In this document: positions 31,329-41,065 of the stretch, in pieces
How the letters are laid out: each line of letters opens with the position of its first letter
How positions within the stretch are numbered: position 1 is the stretch's first letter
DNA from: Bradyrhizobium stylosanthis
Lineage (GTDB): Bacteria > Pseudomonadota > Alphaproteobacteria > Rhizobiales > Xanthobacteraceae
Assembly: GCF_001641335.1 (NCBI RefSeq)
Contig: NZ_LVEM01000002.1
Location: 62,001 to 126,000 of the forward strand
Direction: 5' to 3'
DNA: 64,000 nt
The notes under the pieces: model-generated
Databases searched by the model: none
What the model was told of the DNA's origin: nothing
The model's input: the letters and a program-made list of their open reading frames with translations, nothing else
Translations under genes and position numbers: made by a program

Positions 31329-31931
31329 ATGCAGCTGTCCGGACGCGGGGTCGCCTGCGTGCGCGGCGGGCGCGAGGTGTTTTCCGGGCTCGATTTCGCG
31401 GCGGCCTCCGGCGAGGCCGTATCGGTCGTGGGGCGCAACGGCGCGGGCAAGACCTCGCTGCTGCGGCTGATCGCGGGCCTGCTCATTCCGGCCGGCGGCA
31501 CAATCGTACTGGACGGCGGCGACGCCGAGATGACGCTGCCCGAGCAGTGCCACTATCTCGGCCATCGCGACGCCCTGAAGCCGGCGCTGAGCGTGGCGGA
31601 AAATCTGGCATTCTGGGCTGATTTTCTGGGCGGCGAGCGCTTCGAGGCCGCCGAGAGCCTTGCTACCGTCGGCCTCGACCATGCCACCCATCTGCCCGCC
31701 GGCTTCCTGTCGGCCGGCCAGCGCCGCCGCCTCTCGCTGGCCAGGCTGCTGACGGTCCGCCGGCCGGTCTGGCTGCTGGACGAGCCCACCAACGCGCTGG
31801 ATGTGGCGGGACAGGAGATGTTCGGCGGCCTGATGCGGGAGCATCTCTCGCGAGGCGGCATGATCATCGCGGCCACCCACGCCCCGCTGGGGATTGATTC
31901 GCGGGAGCTGCGGATCGGGGGGACGGCATGA
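31329..31931 (+). CDS. ccmA: Cytochrome c biogenesis ATP-binding protein CcmA
   Basis: A 200-residue ATPase of the CcmABCD haem-handling complex. Walker [14 protein letters not shown], signature [15 protein letters not shown] and Walker [13 protein letters not shown] are complete. The ATG at 31329 ([14 protein letters not shown]) gives the usual length; a TTG at 31305 is an alternative. It is called cycV in B. japonicum. Unusually, 304 bp holding a palindromic repeat separate it from ccmB. Confidence 0.95.
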   Translation: MQLSGRGVACVRGGREVFSGLDFAAASGEAVSVVGRNGAGKTSLLRLIAGLLIPAGGTIVLDGGDAEMTLPEQCHYLGHRDALKPALSVAENLAFWADFLGGERFEAAESLATVGLDHATHLPAGFLSAGQRRRLSLARLLTVRRPVWLLDEPTNALDVAGQEMFGGLMREHLSRGGMIIAATHAPLGIDSRELRIGGTA

Positions 31932-32027
31932 GGCATTCCGACCCTCAGCTTTTCTCGTGCGTGCAGCGTTCGGCGGTGCAACCGACGCCCCTTCGGCGGC
32001 GCTTGAGGCCAGGCTCCGCTCTCTCCG

Positions 32028-32175
32028 TTCCCTCCCCCCTTGCGTGGGAGGGTCAGGGAGGGGGGTGCCGCGCGGCGCGGCCTATCGGTTCAAGCGCTTG
32101 GGAAGCCCGCCCCAAACGAACATCTCTCCCGGGGCTACCCCTCTCCCCCGCCCTCCCCCGCAAGGGGGGAGGGAG
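32028..32175. repeat. Large palindromic repeat between ccmA and ccmB
   Basis: A C-rich left arm (CCCTCCCCCCTTGCGTGGGAG) and right arm (CTCCCCCGCAAGGGGGGAGGG) flank inner segments AGGGAGGGGGGTG and TACCCCTCTCCC. It is about 148 bp. A related element (CTCCCTCGCCCCGCTCTTGC type) lies upstream of ffh at 44105-44240. The ccmB reading frame happens to stay open through it. Confidence 0.8.
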
Positions 32176-32235
32176 CGCACTGATCGCGGGGCAGGAGCCG
32201 GGCTCCCATGGCCGCCTCGCCGCCGGAGCCACCCC

Positions 32236-32904
32236 ATGACCGCCCTCGCCGCTCTCATCCGCCGGGACATAAGGATCGCACTCCGCGTCGGCGGCGGGGC
32301 GCTGATCGGCGTGCTGTTCTTCCTGACCGTGGTGGTCCTGATGCCGTTCGCGGTCGGGCCGGATCTGGCGCTGCTGTCGCGGCTGGGGCCGGCGATCCTG
32401 TGGCTCGGGGCGCTGCTGGCGAGCCTGCTGACGCTCGACCGGCTGTTCATGGCCGACCATGAGGACGGCTCGCTCGACCTGATCACGATGAGCCGGACGC
32501 CCCTGGAACTCGCCTGCGCGGCCAAGGCGCTGGCGCACTGGCTGGCGGCCGGCCTGCCGCTGATTGTCGCAACCCCCGTGCTCGGCCTGTTGCTCAATCT
32601 CGACATGGTCGCGACCGGCGCGGTGGCGCTGACGCTGCTGGCCGGCACCCCGGCCCTGACCTTCACCGGCATGATCGGCGCGGCGCTGGCGGTGACGCTG
32701 CATCGGGGCGGGCTTTTGATGGCCGTGCTGGTGCTGCCGCTGTCGATTCCGGTGCTGATCTTCGGGGTCGCGGCCTCGCAGGCCGTGATCGTCGGCCCCA
32801 TGACGTTCGGCGCGCCGTTTTCGATCCTGTGCGCGCTGTCGCTGGTCAGCCTCGTGGTCGGCCCCTTCGCGGCGGCGGCGAGCCTGCGGCATGGTCTCGA
32901 CTGA
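32236..32904 (+). CDS. ccmB: Haem exporter permease CcmB
   Basis: A 222-residue membrane protein with six predicted helices, beginning MTALAALIRRDIRIALRVGG. The conserved FMADHEDGSLDLI segment (near residue 72) and PLELACAAKALAHW are CcmB hallmarks. It partners CcmA and CcmC in delivering haem to CcmE. The in-frame open region upstream is repeat DNA, so the ATG at 32236 is chosen. Confidence 0.95.
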   Translation: MTALAALIRRDIRIALRVGGGALIGVLFFLTVVVLMPFAVGPDLALLSRLGPAILWLGALLASLLTLDRLFMADHEDGSLDLITMSRTPLELACAAKALAHWLAAGLPLIVATPVLGLLLNLDMVATGAVALTLLAGTPALTFTGMIGAALAVTLHRGGLLMAVLVLPLSIPVLIFGVAASQAVIVGPMTFGAPFSILCALSLVSLVVGPFAAAASLRHGLD

Positions 32905-32994
32905 GATGGGCGCGGCTGCCTTGACCCCGATCAACTTTCGTGGCGCGCTTTTATGCTGATTGCGTGAGCATCAACCGGTGATTATCAGGATACC

Positions 32995-33774
32995 ATGACG
33001 CTGATCGACCTCGCCAATCCCACACGGTTCCTCGCGCTGACGGCGCGCCTGCTGCCGTGGCTTGCGGGTGCGACCGTGATCCTGCTTGCCATCGGCCTCT
33101 ATCAAGCGGCGCTGGCGCCCGACGACTACCAGCAGGGCGCGACCGTCAAGATCATGTTCATCCACGTACCCAATGCCTGGCTGTCGATGTTCGTGTGGGG
33201 CGTGATGAGCATCGCCTCGCTCGGCACGCTGGTGTGGCGGCATCCGCTCGCCGATGTCGCGGCGAAGGCGGCCGCTCCCATCGGCGCCAGCTTCACCTTC
33301 CTCGCGCTGCTGACGGGCTCGCTGTGGGGCCGTCCGATGTGGGGAACCTATTGGGAATGGGATGCGCGGCTCACGTCCGTGCTGATCCTGTTCCTGATGT
33401 ATCTCGGCCTGATGGCGTTGTGGCGCGCGGTCGACGATCCCTCGCGTGCGGCCCGCGCTGCCGCGGTGCTGACGCTGGTCGGCGCGATCAATCTGCCGAT
33501 CATCAAATTCTCCGTCGACTGGTGGAACACGCTGCACCAGCCCGCCTCGGTGATGCGCATGGGCGGCTCGACGCTCGACAAATCCTTTCTGGTTCCGCTG
33601 CTGCTGATGGCGATCGCATTCACGCTGCTGTTCGTGACGCTGCACCTCGCCGCGATGCGCAACGAGATTTTGCGCCGGCGCGTCCGCTCGCTGCAGATGA
33701 TGCAGGCGAGCCGCGTCGCGTTTTCGAGCGGCGCGCGCGAAGACGGCGCGTCGAAAGAAGTCGGGGCCACGTGA
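32995..33774 (+). CDS. ccmC: Haem exporter protein CcmC
   Basis: A 259-residue six-helix haem-handling protein. The tryptophan-rich WWD signature reads [18 protein letters not shown] (near residues 118-135). It loads haem onto CcmE in the periplasm. The stop codon overlaps the ATG of ccmD by one base. It starts 90 bp after ccmB. Confidence 0.95.
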   Translation: MTLIDLANPTRFLALTARLLPWLAGATVILLAIGLYQAALAPDDYQQGATVKIMFIHVPNAWLSMFVWGVMSIASLGTLVWRHPLADVAAKAAAPIGASFTFLALLTGSLWGRPMWGTYWEWDARLTSVLILFLMYLGLMALWRAVDDPSRAARAAAVLTLVGAINLPIIKFSVDWWNTLHQPASVMRMGGSTLDKSFLVPLLLMAIAFTLLFVTLHLAAMRNEILRRRVRSLQMMQASRVAFSSGAREDGASKEVGAT

Positions 33775-33956
33775 TGATGTCGCTCGGTCCCTACGCGTCC
33801 TTCATCGTGACGTCCTATGCCGCCGTGGCGCTGGTGGTCGCGATCCTGATCGGCTGGATCGCGCTCGACTATCGCAACCAGACGGAGCGCCTGCGCGAGC
33901 TCGATCGCAGCGGCGTCACCCGCCGCTCGGGCCGCAGCGCGGTGGACGCCTCATGA
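33774..33956 (+). CDS. ccmD: Haem exporter protein CcmD
   Basis: A 60-residue protein: one membrane helix ([20 protein letters not shown], residues about 14-33), then a basic, charged tail ([14 protein letters not shown]). This is the CcmD pattern, a small subunit needed to release holo-CcmE. Start ATGATG at 33774 or 33777; its stop overlaps the ccmG ATG (ATGA). Small enough to be missed by gene finders. Confidence 0.9.
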   Translation: MMSLGPYASFIVTSYAAVALVVAILIGWIALDYRNQTERLRELDRSGVTRRSGRSAVDAS

Positions 33957-34546
33957 GCGATCAATCGACCTCCGCGCCGGCGCAGCGCCGCACCTTGCTG
34001 ATGGTGCTGCCGCTGATCGCTTTCATCGGCCTCGCCGTGCTGTTCTGGTTCCGGCTCGGCAGCGGCGATCCCTCGCGGATTCCCTCCGCGCTGATCGGCC
34101 GGCCGGCGCCGCAAACCATGCTGCCGCCGCTCGAGGGCCTGCAGGACAACGGCACGCAGGTGCCCGGGCTCGATCCCGCCGCCTTCAAGGGCAAGGTCAG
34201 TCTCGTCAATGTCTGGGCGTCCTGGTGCGTGCCTTGTCATGACGAAGCGCCGCTCCTGACGGAGCTGGCGAAGGACAAGCGCTTCGAGCTCGTCGGCATC
34301 AACTACAAGGACGCCGCCGACAACGCGCGGCGCTTCCTCGGGCGCTACGGCAACCCGTTCGGCCGCGTCGGCGTCGACGCCAACGGCCGCGCCTCGATCG
34401 AATGGGGCGTCTACGGCGTGCCGGAGACGTTCGTCGTCGGACGCGAGGGCACCATCGTCTACAAGCTGGTCGGGCCGATCACGCCGGACAATTACCGGAC
34501 GGTGTTGTTGCCGCAGATCGAGAAGGCGTTGAAGGCGGGGAGCTAG
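33953..34546 (+). CDS. ccmG: Thiol:disulfide interchange protein CcmG/DsbE
   Basis: A 197-residue periplasmic thioredoxin anchored by one N-terminal helix (residues about 14-35, [18 protein letters not shown]). The active site is [12 protein letters not shown], followed by [13 protein letters not shown] and the cis-Pro region [10 protein letters not shown]. It keeps apocytochrome c cysteines reduced for haem ligation. It is translationally coupled to ccmD. The remaining ccmEFH genes are not in this window. Confidence 0.95.
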   Translation: MSDQSTSAPAQRRTLLMVLPLIAFIGLAVLFWFRLGSGDPSRIPSALIGRPAPQTMLPPLEGLQDNGTQVPGLDPAAFKGKVSLVNVWASWCVPCHDEAPLLTELAKDKRFELVGINYKDAADNARRFLGRYGNPFGRVGVDANGRASIEWGVYGVPETFVVGREGTIVYKLVGPITPDNYRTVLLPQIEKALKAGS

Positions 34547-34554
34547 CTCGGCTC

Positions 34555-34704
34555 TCTCGTGCCCCGGACGCTGCGCAGCACTCCCGGCGATGCGAAGCAT
34601 CGTCCGGTGTGATGGGCTGCAGAGCCGGGGCCCACGTCACCACGACAGCGCTTCTGGAGAGAGCCTGGGTCCCGGCTCGCGCTTCGCACGTCCGGGACAC
34701 GAGA
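34555..34704. repeat. Palindromic intergenic repeat (CTCGTGCCCCGGACG family)
   Basis: Outer arms CTCGTGCCCCGGACG and CGTCCGGGACACGAG and inner GAGCCGGGGCCCAC/CTGGGTCCCGGCTC blocks; about 150 bp. It matches 1821-1855 and 19566-19700. It lies between convergent ccmG and yciB. Confidence 0.75.
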
Positions 34705-34710
34705 CCTACC

Positions 34711-35313
34711 TCACCCCTTCCTGACATCCCCCGCCTCGGCCTCGCTCGCCTCCAGCGACGCGGGCTCGATGCCGTAGCGCTTGGTCAGCGGCATCTGGGC
34801 GATGGCGAAGATCATGGTGATCGGGGTGACGCCGAACACCTTGAAGTTCACCCAGAAGTCCGTGCTCTGGGTGCGCCAGACGATCTCGTTCAGCACCGCC
34901 ATGCCGGCGAAGAACAGCGCCCAGCGCAGGGTCAGGATGCGCCAGCCCTGCGGCGTCAGGTTGAACATCTGGTCGAACATCACGGCGATGAAGGAGCGGC
35001 CGAACAGCAGGCCGCCGCCGAGGATCGCGGCGAACAGGCCGTAGATGATGGTCGGCTTGACCTTGATGAAGGTCTCGTCGTGCAGCACCAGCGTCAGCGT
35101 GCCGAACACCAGCACGATCACGCCCGTGACGATCGCCATGATCGGAATGTGGCGCGTCACCACATAGGAGGCGGCCATCGCCGCGACGATTGCGACCATG
35201 AAGGCGCCGGTCGCAGCGAACAGATTGAACTTCGCATTGACGAAGAAGAACACGAGCAGCGGTCCGAGCTCGGTCGCAAGCTTGAACAGCGGATGCGGCT
35301 GGGTCTTGTCCAT
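34711..35313 (-). CDS. yciB: Septation protein A / intracellular septation family (YciB)
   Basis: A 200-residue inner-membrane protein with five or six helices, beginning [20 protein letters not shown] (ATG at 35313; seven more codons are possible upstream). [33 protein letters not shown] and [17 protein letters not shown] are family signatures. YciB/IspZ proteins are implicated in septation and envelope synthesis. It lies downstream of ftsY on the same strand across a repeat. Confidence 0.93.
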   Translation of the reverse strand: MDKTQPHPLFKLATELGPLLVFFFVNAKFNLFAATGAFMVAIVAAMAASYVVTRHIPIMAIVTGVIVLVFGTLTLVLHDETFIKVKPTIIYGLFAAILGGGLLFGRSFIAVMFDQMFNLTPQGWRILTLRWALFFAGMAVLNEIVWRTQSTDFWVNFKVFGVTPITMIFAIAQMPLTKRYGIEPASLEASEAEAGDVRKG

Positions 35314-35330
35314 TCTCTCTTCCGTCTCTC

Positions 35331-35433
35331 TCATCCTTCGAGACGACCGCTTCGCGGTCTCCTCAGGATGAGGACCTCATTTGTGGCACGACCTCATCCT
35401 GAGGAGCCGCGCAAGCGGCGTCTCGAAGGATGA
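35331..35433. repeat. Palindromic intergenic repeat (TCATCCTTCGAGACG family)
   Basis: Near-perfect long palindrome: TCATCCTTCGAGACGACCGC ... GCGGCGTCTCGAAGGATGA, with inner CTCCTCAGGATGAGG/CCTCATCCTGAGGAG. It occupies the gap between ftsY and yciB. Confidence 0.85.
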
Positions 35434-35435
35434 CG

Positions 35436-36380
35436 CTATTCGATTCCGGCGATGGCGCGGGCAAAATCGCGCGCGGTGAACGGCGCGAGATCGTCGACGC
35501 CTTCGCCGACGCCGATGAAGTGCACCGGCAGTTTGAACTTCTCCGCGAGCGCCACCAGGATGCCGCCGCGCGCCGTGCCGTCGAGCTTGGTCATCACGAG
35601 ACCGGTGACCCCGGCGGTGCGATGGAAGGCCTCGACCTGCGACAGCGCGTTCTGGCCGACAGTAGCATCCAGCACCAGCAGCACGGCATGCGGCGCAGTG
35701 TCATCCACCTTGCGGATCACGCGCACGACCTTCTCGAGCTCGTTCATCAGCTCGGCCTTGTTCTGCAGGCGGCCGGCGGTGTCGACCAGGAGAACGTCGA
35801 TGCCCTGCTCCTTCGCGGCGGTGAGCGCATTGAAGGCGAGACTGGCCGAATCGGAACCTTGCGCGCCCGCGATGACCGGCGTCTTCGTCCGCTCGCCCCA
35901 GACCTTGAGCTGCTCGATGGCCGCGGCACGAAACGTGTCGCCGGCAGCCAGCATCACCTTGCGGCCTTCGCCGGCGAATTTCTGCGAGAGCTTGCCGATG
36001 GTGGTGGTCTTGCCGGAACCGTTGACGCCGACCACGAGGATCACGAACGGCTTCTTGCCTGCATCGATCACGAGCGGCTTTGCCACCGGCGCCAGCACCT
36101 TCTCGACTTCGGTGGCGACGACGTCCTTGACCTCGTCGGCCGAGATCGCCTTGTCGTAGCGCCCGGTGCCGACGGCGTCCGCGATCCGCACCGCGACCGA
36201 GGTGCCGAGGTCGGCGCGCAGCAGCACGTCCTCGATGTCATCGAGCATGGCGCGGTCGAGCTTGCGCTTGGTGACGAGGTCGGCGACCGCGGTCCCGAGC
36301 GAGGACGAGGTCCGCTTCAACCCGTTGGACAGGCGGCGCCACCAGCTCAGCTTGGGGGGATCTGACGTGGTATCGTTCAT
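35436..36380 (-). CDS. ftsY: Signal recognition particle receptor FtsY
   Basis: A 314-residue SRP GTPase that docks Ffh-ribosome complexes at the membrane. N domain about residues 10-95, then G domain: G1 GVNGSGKTTTIGKL, the DTFRAAAIEQL insertion box, G3 DTAGRLQN and G4 TKLDGTARGG. The acidic N-terminal extension of some FtsY proteins is absent, as is usual for short alphaproteobacterial forms. Its partner ffh is also in this window. Confidence 0.97.
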   Translation of the reverse strand: MNDTTSDPPKLSWWRRLSNGLKRTSSSLGTAVADLVTKRKLDRAMLDDIEDVLLRADLGTSVAVRIADAVGTGRYDKAISADEVKDVVATEVEKVLAPVAKPLVIDAGKKPFVILVVGVNGSGKTTTIGKLSQKFAGEGRKVMLAAGDTFRAAAIEQLKVWGERTKTPVIAGAQGSDSASLAFNALTAAKEQGIDVLLVDTAGRLQNKAELMNELEKVVRVIRKVDDTAPHAVLLVLDATVGQNALSQVEAFHRTAGVTGLVMTKLDGTARGGILVALAEKFKLPVHFIGVGEGVDDLAPFTARDFARAIAGIE

Positions 36381-36421
36381 GGCGGGGGTGTGTTAGCCGT
36401 TCCCGCCCTTAAACGAAAGTC

Positions 36422-37129
36422 TTGCAATTGCTCGATGTTCCCCAATTGACCGCCGACGAGATCATGGCCCGCGTGCTCCATCGCGACGGGCTGATGCTGA
36501 TCATCGACAAGCCGGCCGGCCTGCCGGTGCATCGCGGCCCCAAGGGCGGCGCCAATCTGGAGGATTCCTTCGACGCGCTCCGCTTCGGCCTGCCGCGGCC
36601 GCCGGTGCTGGCCCACCGGCTGGACAAGGACACCTCAGGTTGCCTCGTGCTCGGCCGCCATCGCAAGGCGACCGCCTCGCTCGGCCTGCTGTTCAAGCAC
36701 GGCAAGATCGGCAAAACCTACTGGACCGTGGTCGAAGGCGGGCCTGCCGAGGACGAGGGCACCATCGACATGCCGCTCGGACGGCTCAATGCCGAGCGCG
36801 GCTGGTGGCAGAAACCGGATCCGGAGGGCCAGAAGGCGGTCACCAACTGGAAGGTGATGGGCCGGGGCGACGGTTTCACCTGGCTCGCCATGGAACCCGT
36901 GACCGGGCGGACCCATCAATTGCGCGTGCATTCCTCGGCGACCGGCTGGCCGATCTTCGGCGATAACATTTACGGCAACGGCCCGCGCTTCGGCGAGCCG
37001 AAGCTGCATTTGCATTCCCGAGAGATCGTGGTGCCGATCTCCCGGAACAAGGAGCCGGTCCGCGTCGTGGCGCCGGCGCCGCCGCATATGCACGAGAAGC
37101 TGCGGGCCTGCGGCTGGAACGGGGAATAA
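36422..37129 (+). CDS. RluA-family pseudouridine synthase
   Basis: A 235-residue RNA modification enzyme. The catalytic loop HRLDKDTSGCLVLG carries the nucleophilic Asp; YWTVVEGGP and MEPVTGRTHQLRVH are further family motifs. No S4 domain is present. The RNA target cannot be read from sequence. The start is uncertain: TTG at 36422 (or 36446) keeps the TADEI segment, while an ATG at 36464 would shorten the protein by 14 residues. It is divergent from ftsY, 41 bp apart. Confidence 0.9.
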   Translation: MQLLDVPQLTADEIMARVLHRDGLMLIIDKPAGLPVHRGPKGGANLEDSFDALRFGLPRPPVLAHRLDKDTSGCLVLGRHRKATASLGLLFKHGKIGKTYWTVVEGGPAEDEGTIDMPLGRLNAERGWWQKPDPEGQKAVTNWKVMGRGDGFTWLAMEPVTGRTHQLRVHSSATGWPIFGDNIYGNGPRFGEPKLHLHSREIVVPISRNKEPVRVVAPAPPHMHEKLRACGWNGE

Positions 37130-37133
37130 TCGA

Positions 37134-37248
37134 CCCTCATGGTGAGGGGGCGCGACAGCGCCGTCTCGAACCATGAAGGCCCCCGCTGTTGCATCTCGCC
37201 CGCGTCCATCCTTCGAGACGCCCGCTTTGCGGGCTCCTCAGGATGAGG
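37134..37248. repeat. Palindromic intergenic repeat (TCATCCTTCGAGACG family)
   Basis: CCCTCATGGTGAGG ... CGTCTCGAACCATGA forms the left half and CATCCTTCGAGACGCCCGC ... CTCCTCAGGATGAGG the right. Same family as 35331. Confidence 0.8.
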
Positions 37249-37379
37249 AGCAGTGGTCGGGCAGGGAGCGCCGTGCCTGGCTACCGTGCGATGGTTTACG
37301 AAACGTTCAGTGCTCGCCTCTAATGATAGCGGTTGCTTAGAACAAGCTTCCGTCAATCGCTCAGGACGAGCCGCGCGTC

Positions 37380-38489
37380 ATGTCCAAGGCCGAGTTATCG
37401 ATTATCGACGAGGTCGAATCCGCCATTCGACTCGGCTCGGCGGAGAAGGGCCTCGAAACGGCCCGGCGCGTCACCGACCTGTTCCTCTCATCCGCCGGCA
37501 GTTTTGACGACGAGCAGATCGCGCTGTTCGACGACGTGCTCGATCGCCTGATCGGCACCATCGAGCTGCGCGCGATCGCCGACATGGGCGCGCGCGTGGC
37601 ACTGGCCGAGATCAGCGCGCAGCTCGCGCCGATCGCGCAGGCGCCGCCCTCGGTGATCCGCCGCCTCGCCAACAATGACGAGATCCGCATCGCCGGTCCC
37701 GTGCTGCAGGAATCCGCGCGCCTCGACGACGGCGAACTGGTGAAGATCGCCTCCAGCAAAGGCGAGCCGCATCTGCTCGCGGTCGCCGGCCGCTGGTGGC
37801 TGAAGGAGATCGTCACCGACGCGCTGCTGGCGCGCCGCTATCCCAGTGTCAGCCGGCGCCTCGCTGCCAATCCCGGCGCACGCGTGTCGGGCAATGGATT
37901 TTCCCTCATCGTCGGGCAGGCCGAAAGCGATCCCGAGCTCGCCGTCAGCGTCGGCGTCCGTGTCGACCTGCCGTCGGAACTGCGCCGCCGGTTGTTGCGC
38001 TCGGCAACCGACGCGGTGCGCACGCGTCTGCTGTCGCGCGCGCCGCCGCATCTGTTCGAGGAGATCCAGACCGCGATCGCCGCCGTCACCGTCGGCGTCG
38101 AGCGCGAGATGTCCGCCGTCCGCGACTTCGAAGGCGCCAAGCGCGCCATCGCAGGCCTCAAGGCCACCGGCCAGCTCAACGAGGCCATGCTGCTCGGCTT
38201 CGCCAGACAGCGGCGCTATGAAGAGACCGCCGCGGCTCTCGCCGCGCTCTCCGGATCGACCGTCGAAGTGATTCGTCCGCTGATGCAGAGCCTGCGCGAG
38301 GATGGCCTCCTGGTGCCATGCAAGGCTGCGCAGCTCAGCTGGGACACGACCGTCGCCGTACTCGAATGCCGTTTTGCCACCGGCGCGATGAAGCCCGCGG
38401 ACGTAGCGAGGGCGCAGGGGCACTTTGCGAGGATGACGCCGGAGAACGCGCGACGCACGCTGCGGTTCTGGCAGGTGCGGGCGTCGTAG
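37380..38489 (+). CDS. DUF2336 protein
   Basis: A 369-residue helical cytoplasmic protein that matches DUF2336 in length and in repeated helical segments (VTDLFLSSAGSFDDEQIALFDDVLDRL; then RLANNDEIRIAGPVLQESARL, and MQSLREDGLLVPCKAAQLSWD). HEAT-like repeats are plausible. Members are common in Rhizobiales, sometimes next to two-component genes, but function is unknown. It stands alone here, between two repeats. Confidence 0.85.
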   Translation: MSKAELSIIDEVESAIRLGSAEKGLETARRVTDLFLSSAGSFDDEQIALFDDVLDRLIGTIELRAIADMGARVALAEISAQLAPIAQAPPSVIRRLANNDEIRIAGPVLQESARLDDGELVKIASSKGEPHLLAVAGRWWLKEIVTDALLARRYPSVSRRLAANPGARVSGNGFSLIVGQAESDPELAVSVGVRVDLPSELRRRLLRSATDAVRTRLLSRAPPHLFEEIQTAIAAVTVGVEREMSAVRDFEGAKRAIAGLKATGQLNEAMLLGFARQRRYEETAAALAALSGSTVEVIRPLMQSLREDGLLVPCKAAQLSWDTTVAVLECRFATGAMKPADVARAQGHFARMTPENARRTLRFWQVRAS

Positions 38490-38527
38490 GGGAGCGCTTC
38501 TTCGCACGGACCATCCACACCCTCGGT

Positions 38528-38666
38528 GTCGTCCCGGCGAAGGCCGGGACCCATACCGCGTGATCCATCGGCGATGCGCGGTGCTTGTCCCAACAAAGCA
38601 GAGCAACTGATAGCCGTCGGCAAACAGCTCCCTGTGGTTATGGGTCCCGGCCTTCGCCGGGACGAC
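38528..38666. repeat. Palindromic intergenic repeat (GTCGTCCCGGCGAAGG family, copy 1)
   Basis: Arms GTCGTCCCGGCGAAGGCCGG and CCGGCCTTCGCCGGGACGAC, with internal GGGACCCATACCGCGTGATC and TGGTTATGGGTCCC-like blocks. It is about 139 bp. Copies at 42595-42735 and 57811-57936. Confidence 0.88.
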
Positions 38667-38703
38667 GTTGGAGATGCAGCGCGTCGCAACTCACCGCAAC
38701 CGA

Positions 38704-39957
38704 TTACGTGATCAGCCGCTCGCCATCGCTGCCGGCAATCATCAGCGGCACGACACTCCCCACCCGCTCGCCCGCAATCGCCACCGGCAGATAGTGCTCC
38801 GTCCGCCCCTGCCCTTCGCTCTCGATCAGCACATCGCGCCTTGCACCGATCTCCGCTTGCAGCCGGCGGCGCAGCGCGGCTTCACCCGTCGCTCGCAGCC
38901 GCTTCGCGCGCTCCTTGATGACGTTGCCCGCAACCTGCGGCATCCGCGCGGCGGGCGTGCCGGGGCGTGGAGAATAGGGGAAGACGTGCAGGAAGGTCAG
39001 GCCGCATTCCTCGACGAGATCGAGCGAGCGCGCAAACATCTCCTCAGTCTCGGTCGGAAAACCCGCGATGATGTCGGCGCCGAACGCAACATCGGGACGC
39101 AGGCGGCGGACCTGGTCGCAGAATGCGATCGCATCGCTACGCAAATGCCGCCGCTTCATGCGCTTGAGGATCATGTCGTCGCCCGACTGCAGCGACAGGT
39201 GCAGATGCGGCATCAGCCGCGCATCGTCGGCGATGGCATCGAGCAGGTCGCTGTCCGCCTCGATCGAATCGATCGAGGAGATGCGCAGGCGCTTGAGCTC
39301 CGGCACATGGCGCAGGATCTGCTTCGTCAGCATGCCGAGCTTCGGTGCGCCGGGCAGGTCCGTGCCATAGCTGGTGAGATCGACGCCGGTCAGCACGATC
39401 TCGGCATGGCCGCGCTCGGTGAGCGCCCGCACCTGATCGACCACCGCGCCCATCGGCACCGACCGGGAATTGCCGCGGCCGTAGGGAATGATGCAGAAGG
39501 TGCAGCGATGGTCGCAGCCGTTCTGCACCTGCACGAACACCCGCGGCAGGCCGCTCGCAAAGCCGTCGATCAGATGCGGCGCCATCTCCTTGACGGCCAT
39601 GATGTCGCTGACGGCGATCTTTTCGCTGGTGCCGATGTCGAACGCATCGCGCGTCTCGCGCCACGCTTCGCCGCGCATCTTGTCGTCATTGCCGACGACG
39701 CGATCGACCTCGGCCATATCGGCGAACATCGCGCTTTGCGTCTGCGCCGCGCAGCCGGTGACGACGATGCGCGCCGAGGGGCGCTCGCGCTTCAATTTGC
39801 GGATCGACTGGCGCGCCTGCGCCACCGCCTCGTTGGTGACGGCGCAGCTGTTGATGACGATGGTGTCGGAAAGGCCTGCGTCTTCCGCCTTACTGCGGAT
39901 CACCTCGGCCTCGAAGGCATTGAGGCGGCAGCCGAAGGTGACGATGTCGACAGGCAT
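38704..39957 (-). CDS. mtaB: tRNA (N6-threonylcarbamoyladenosine-C2) methylthiotransferase
   Basis: A 417-residue radical-SAM methylthiotransferase that converts t6A37 to ms2t6A in tRNA. The N-terminal UPF0004 cysteines are in VTFGCRLNAFE, VINSCAVTNEA and VTGCAAQTQ; the radical-SAM cluster is CDHRCTFCIIPYGRG. A TRAM-like C-terminal region follows. Its ATG overlaps the dapF stop by one base (TAATG), so both are translationally coupled. Confidence 0.93.
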   Translation of the reverse strand: MPVDIVTFGCRLNAFEAEVIRSKAEDAGLSDTIVINSCAVTNEAVAQARQSIRKLKRERPSARIVVTGCAAQTQSAMFADMAEVDRVVGNDDKMRGEAWRETRDAFDIGTSEKIAVSDIMAVKEMAPHLIDGFASGLPRVFVQVQNGCDHRCTFCIIPYGRGNSRSVPMGAVVDQVRALTERGHAEIVLTGVDLTSYGTDLPGAPKLGMLTKQILRHVPELKRLRISSIDSIEADSDLLDAIADDARLMPHLHLSLQSGDDMILKRMKRRHLRSDAIAFCDQVRRLRPDVAFGADIIAGFPTETEEMFARSLDLVEECGLTFLHVFPYSPRPGTPAARMPQVAGNVIKERAKRLRATGEAALRRRLQAEIGARRDVLIESEGQGRTEHYLPVAIAGERVGSVVPLMIAGSDGERLIT

Positions 39958-40832
39958 TACCCGACCGGCGCGAACAGCGCCGGATCGAAATTGCCCTCAT
40001 ATTCGAAGGTCGCCGTGCCCGTCATCAGCACGTGGTCGTCGCGCTCGCGCCATTCGATGCCGAGCTTGCCGCCGGGCAGCGTGATCTCGACCTTGCGCTC
40101 GGCGCGCTTCAGGCGCGCTGCCGCGACGGCCGTCGCGCAGGCAGCCGAACCGCAGGCCCGGGTCAGGCCAGCGCCGCGCTCCCAGGTGCGGATCGTGATG
40201 TGCTCGCGGTCGACGATATGGGCCAGCGTGATGTTGGCGCGCTCGGGGAAGATCGGGTGGTTTTCGAGCAGCGGACCGAAACGCCCGAGATCGTAGGCGT
40301 TGACGTCGTCGACCCAGAACACCGCGTGCGGATTGCCCATGCTCACGACAGCGGGCGAATGCAGGATCGGATTGTCGATCGGCCCGATCTGCAATTCGAT
40401 GTAGCGGGTGTCGCGAAACTCTTCGGCCAGCGGAATGTCCTGCCAGCCGAACTTCGGCGCGCCCATGTCCACCGTGTAGAGATCCGGCGCCGGCCCCTGC
40501 CAGGCATTGAGCAGCCCGGCGGCCGTCTCGAACGTCGCCGTGGCCTGCCCGGTCTTCTCGAAGATGCGGCGGACCACGCAGCGCATGCCGTTGCCGCAGG
40601 CGCCGGCTTCGGAGCCGTCATTGTTGTAGATGCTGATGAAGGCCTCGGTGCCGCCGAGCCGCGGCTTCTGCAGCACCATGAGCTGGTCATAGGCCACGCC
40701 GCCCTGCGCGGACGCCACGGCGCGGGCATCGTCCGGCGTGACCTTGCCCGCAGAATCGCGCATGTCGACAACGACGATCTCGTTGCCGATGCCGTTCATC
40801 TTGGCAAATGCGTGGTTGGCCAGTGCGCTCAT
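39957..40832 (-). CDS. dapF: Diaminopimelate epimerase
   Basis: A 291-residue enzyme interconverting LL- and meso-diaminopimelate for lysine and peptidoglycan. The two catalytic cysteines are in CGNGMRCV and ACGSAACA; the start [18 protein letters not shown] is typical. It forms a two-gene unit with mtaB, a pairing conserved in alphaproteobacteria near ftsY. Confidence 0.97.
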   Translation of the reverse strand: MSALANHAFAKMNGIGNEIVVVDMRDSAGKVTPDDARAVASAQGGVAYDQLMVLQKPRLGGTEAFISIYNNDGSEAGACGNGMRCVVRRIFEKTGQATATFETAAGLLNAWQGPAPDLYTVDMGAPKFGWQDIPLAEEFRDTRYIELQIGPIDNPILHSPAVVSMGNPHAVFWVDDVNAYDLGRFGPLLENHPIFPERANITLAHIVDREHITIRTWERGAGLTRACGSAACATAVAAARLKRAERKVEITLPGGKLGIEWRERDDHVLMTGTATFEYEGNFDPALFAPVG

Positions 40833-41065
40833 GAAAATTCCTGAATTTCGCCCGTCTTATATGGCGATCCTTGGCCGCTTGGCCAGTGATTTGCCGCCGG
40901 CAGCCGGGACCTGCCATGACGCATCTGTCATGGGACGAATTCGGCGCTCGCGTGTTAGAACGGCGCGGTTCGCGCGAACCGGGACGCGCGGCCGGGTTAA
41001 GGCCTTGGTGGGTAAGGTCTTGATGAATTAAGGCCCTGACGAAGCAGGGCCTCGGGGAGAATAGA

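Noticed and set aside
31894..32235. N-terminal extension of ccmB through the repeat
   Set aside because: The frame is open only by chance through C/G-rich repeat DNA; CcmB family length and start match the ATG at 32236.
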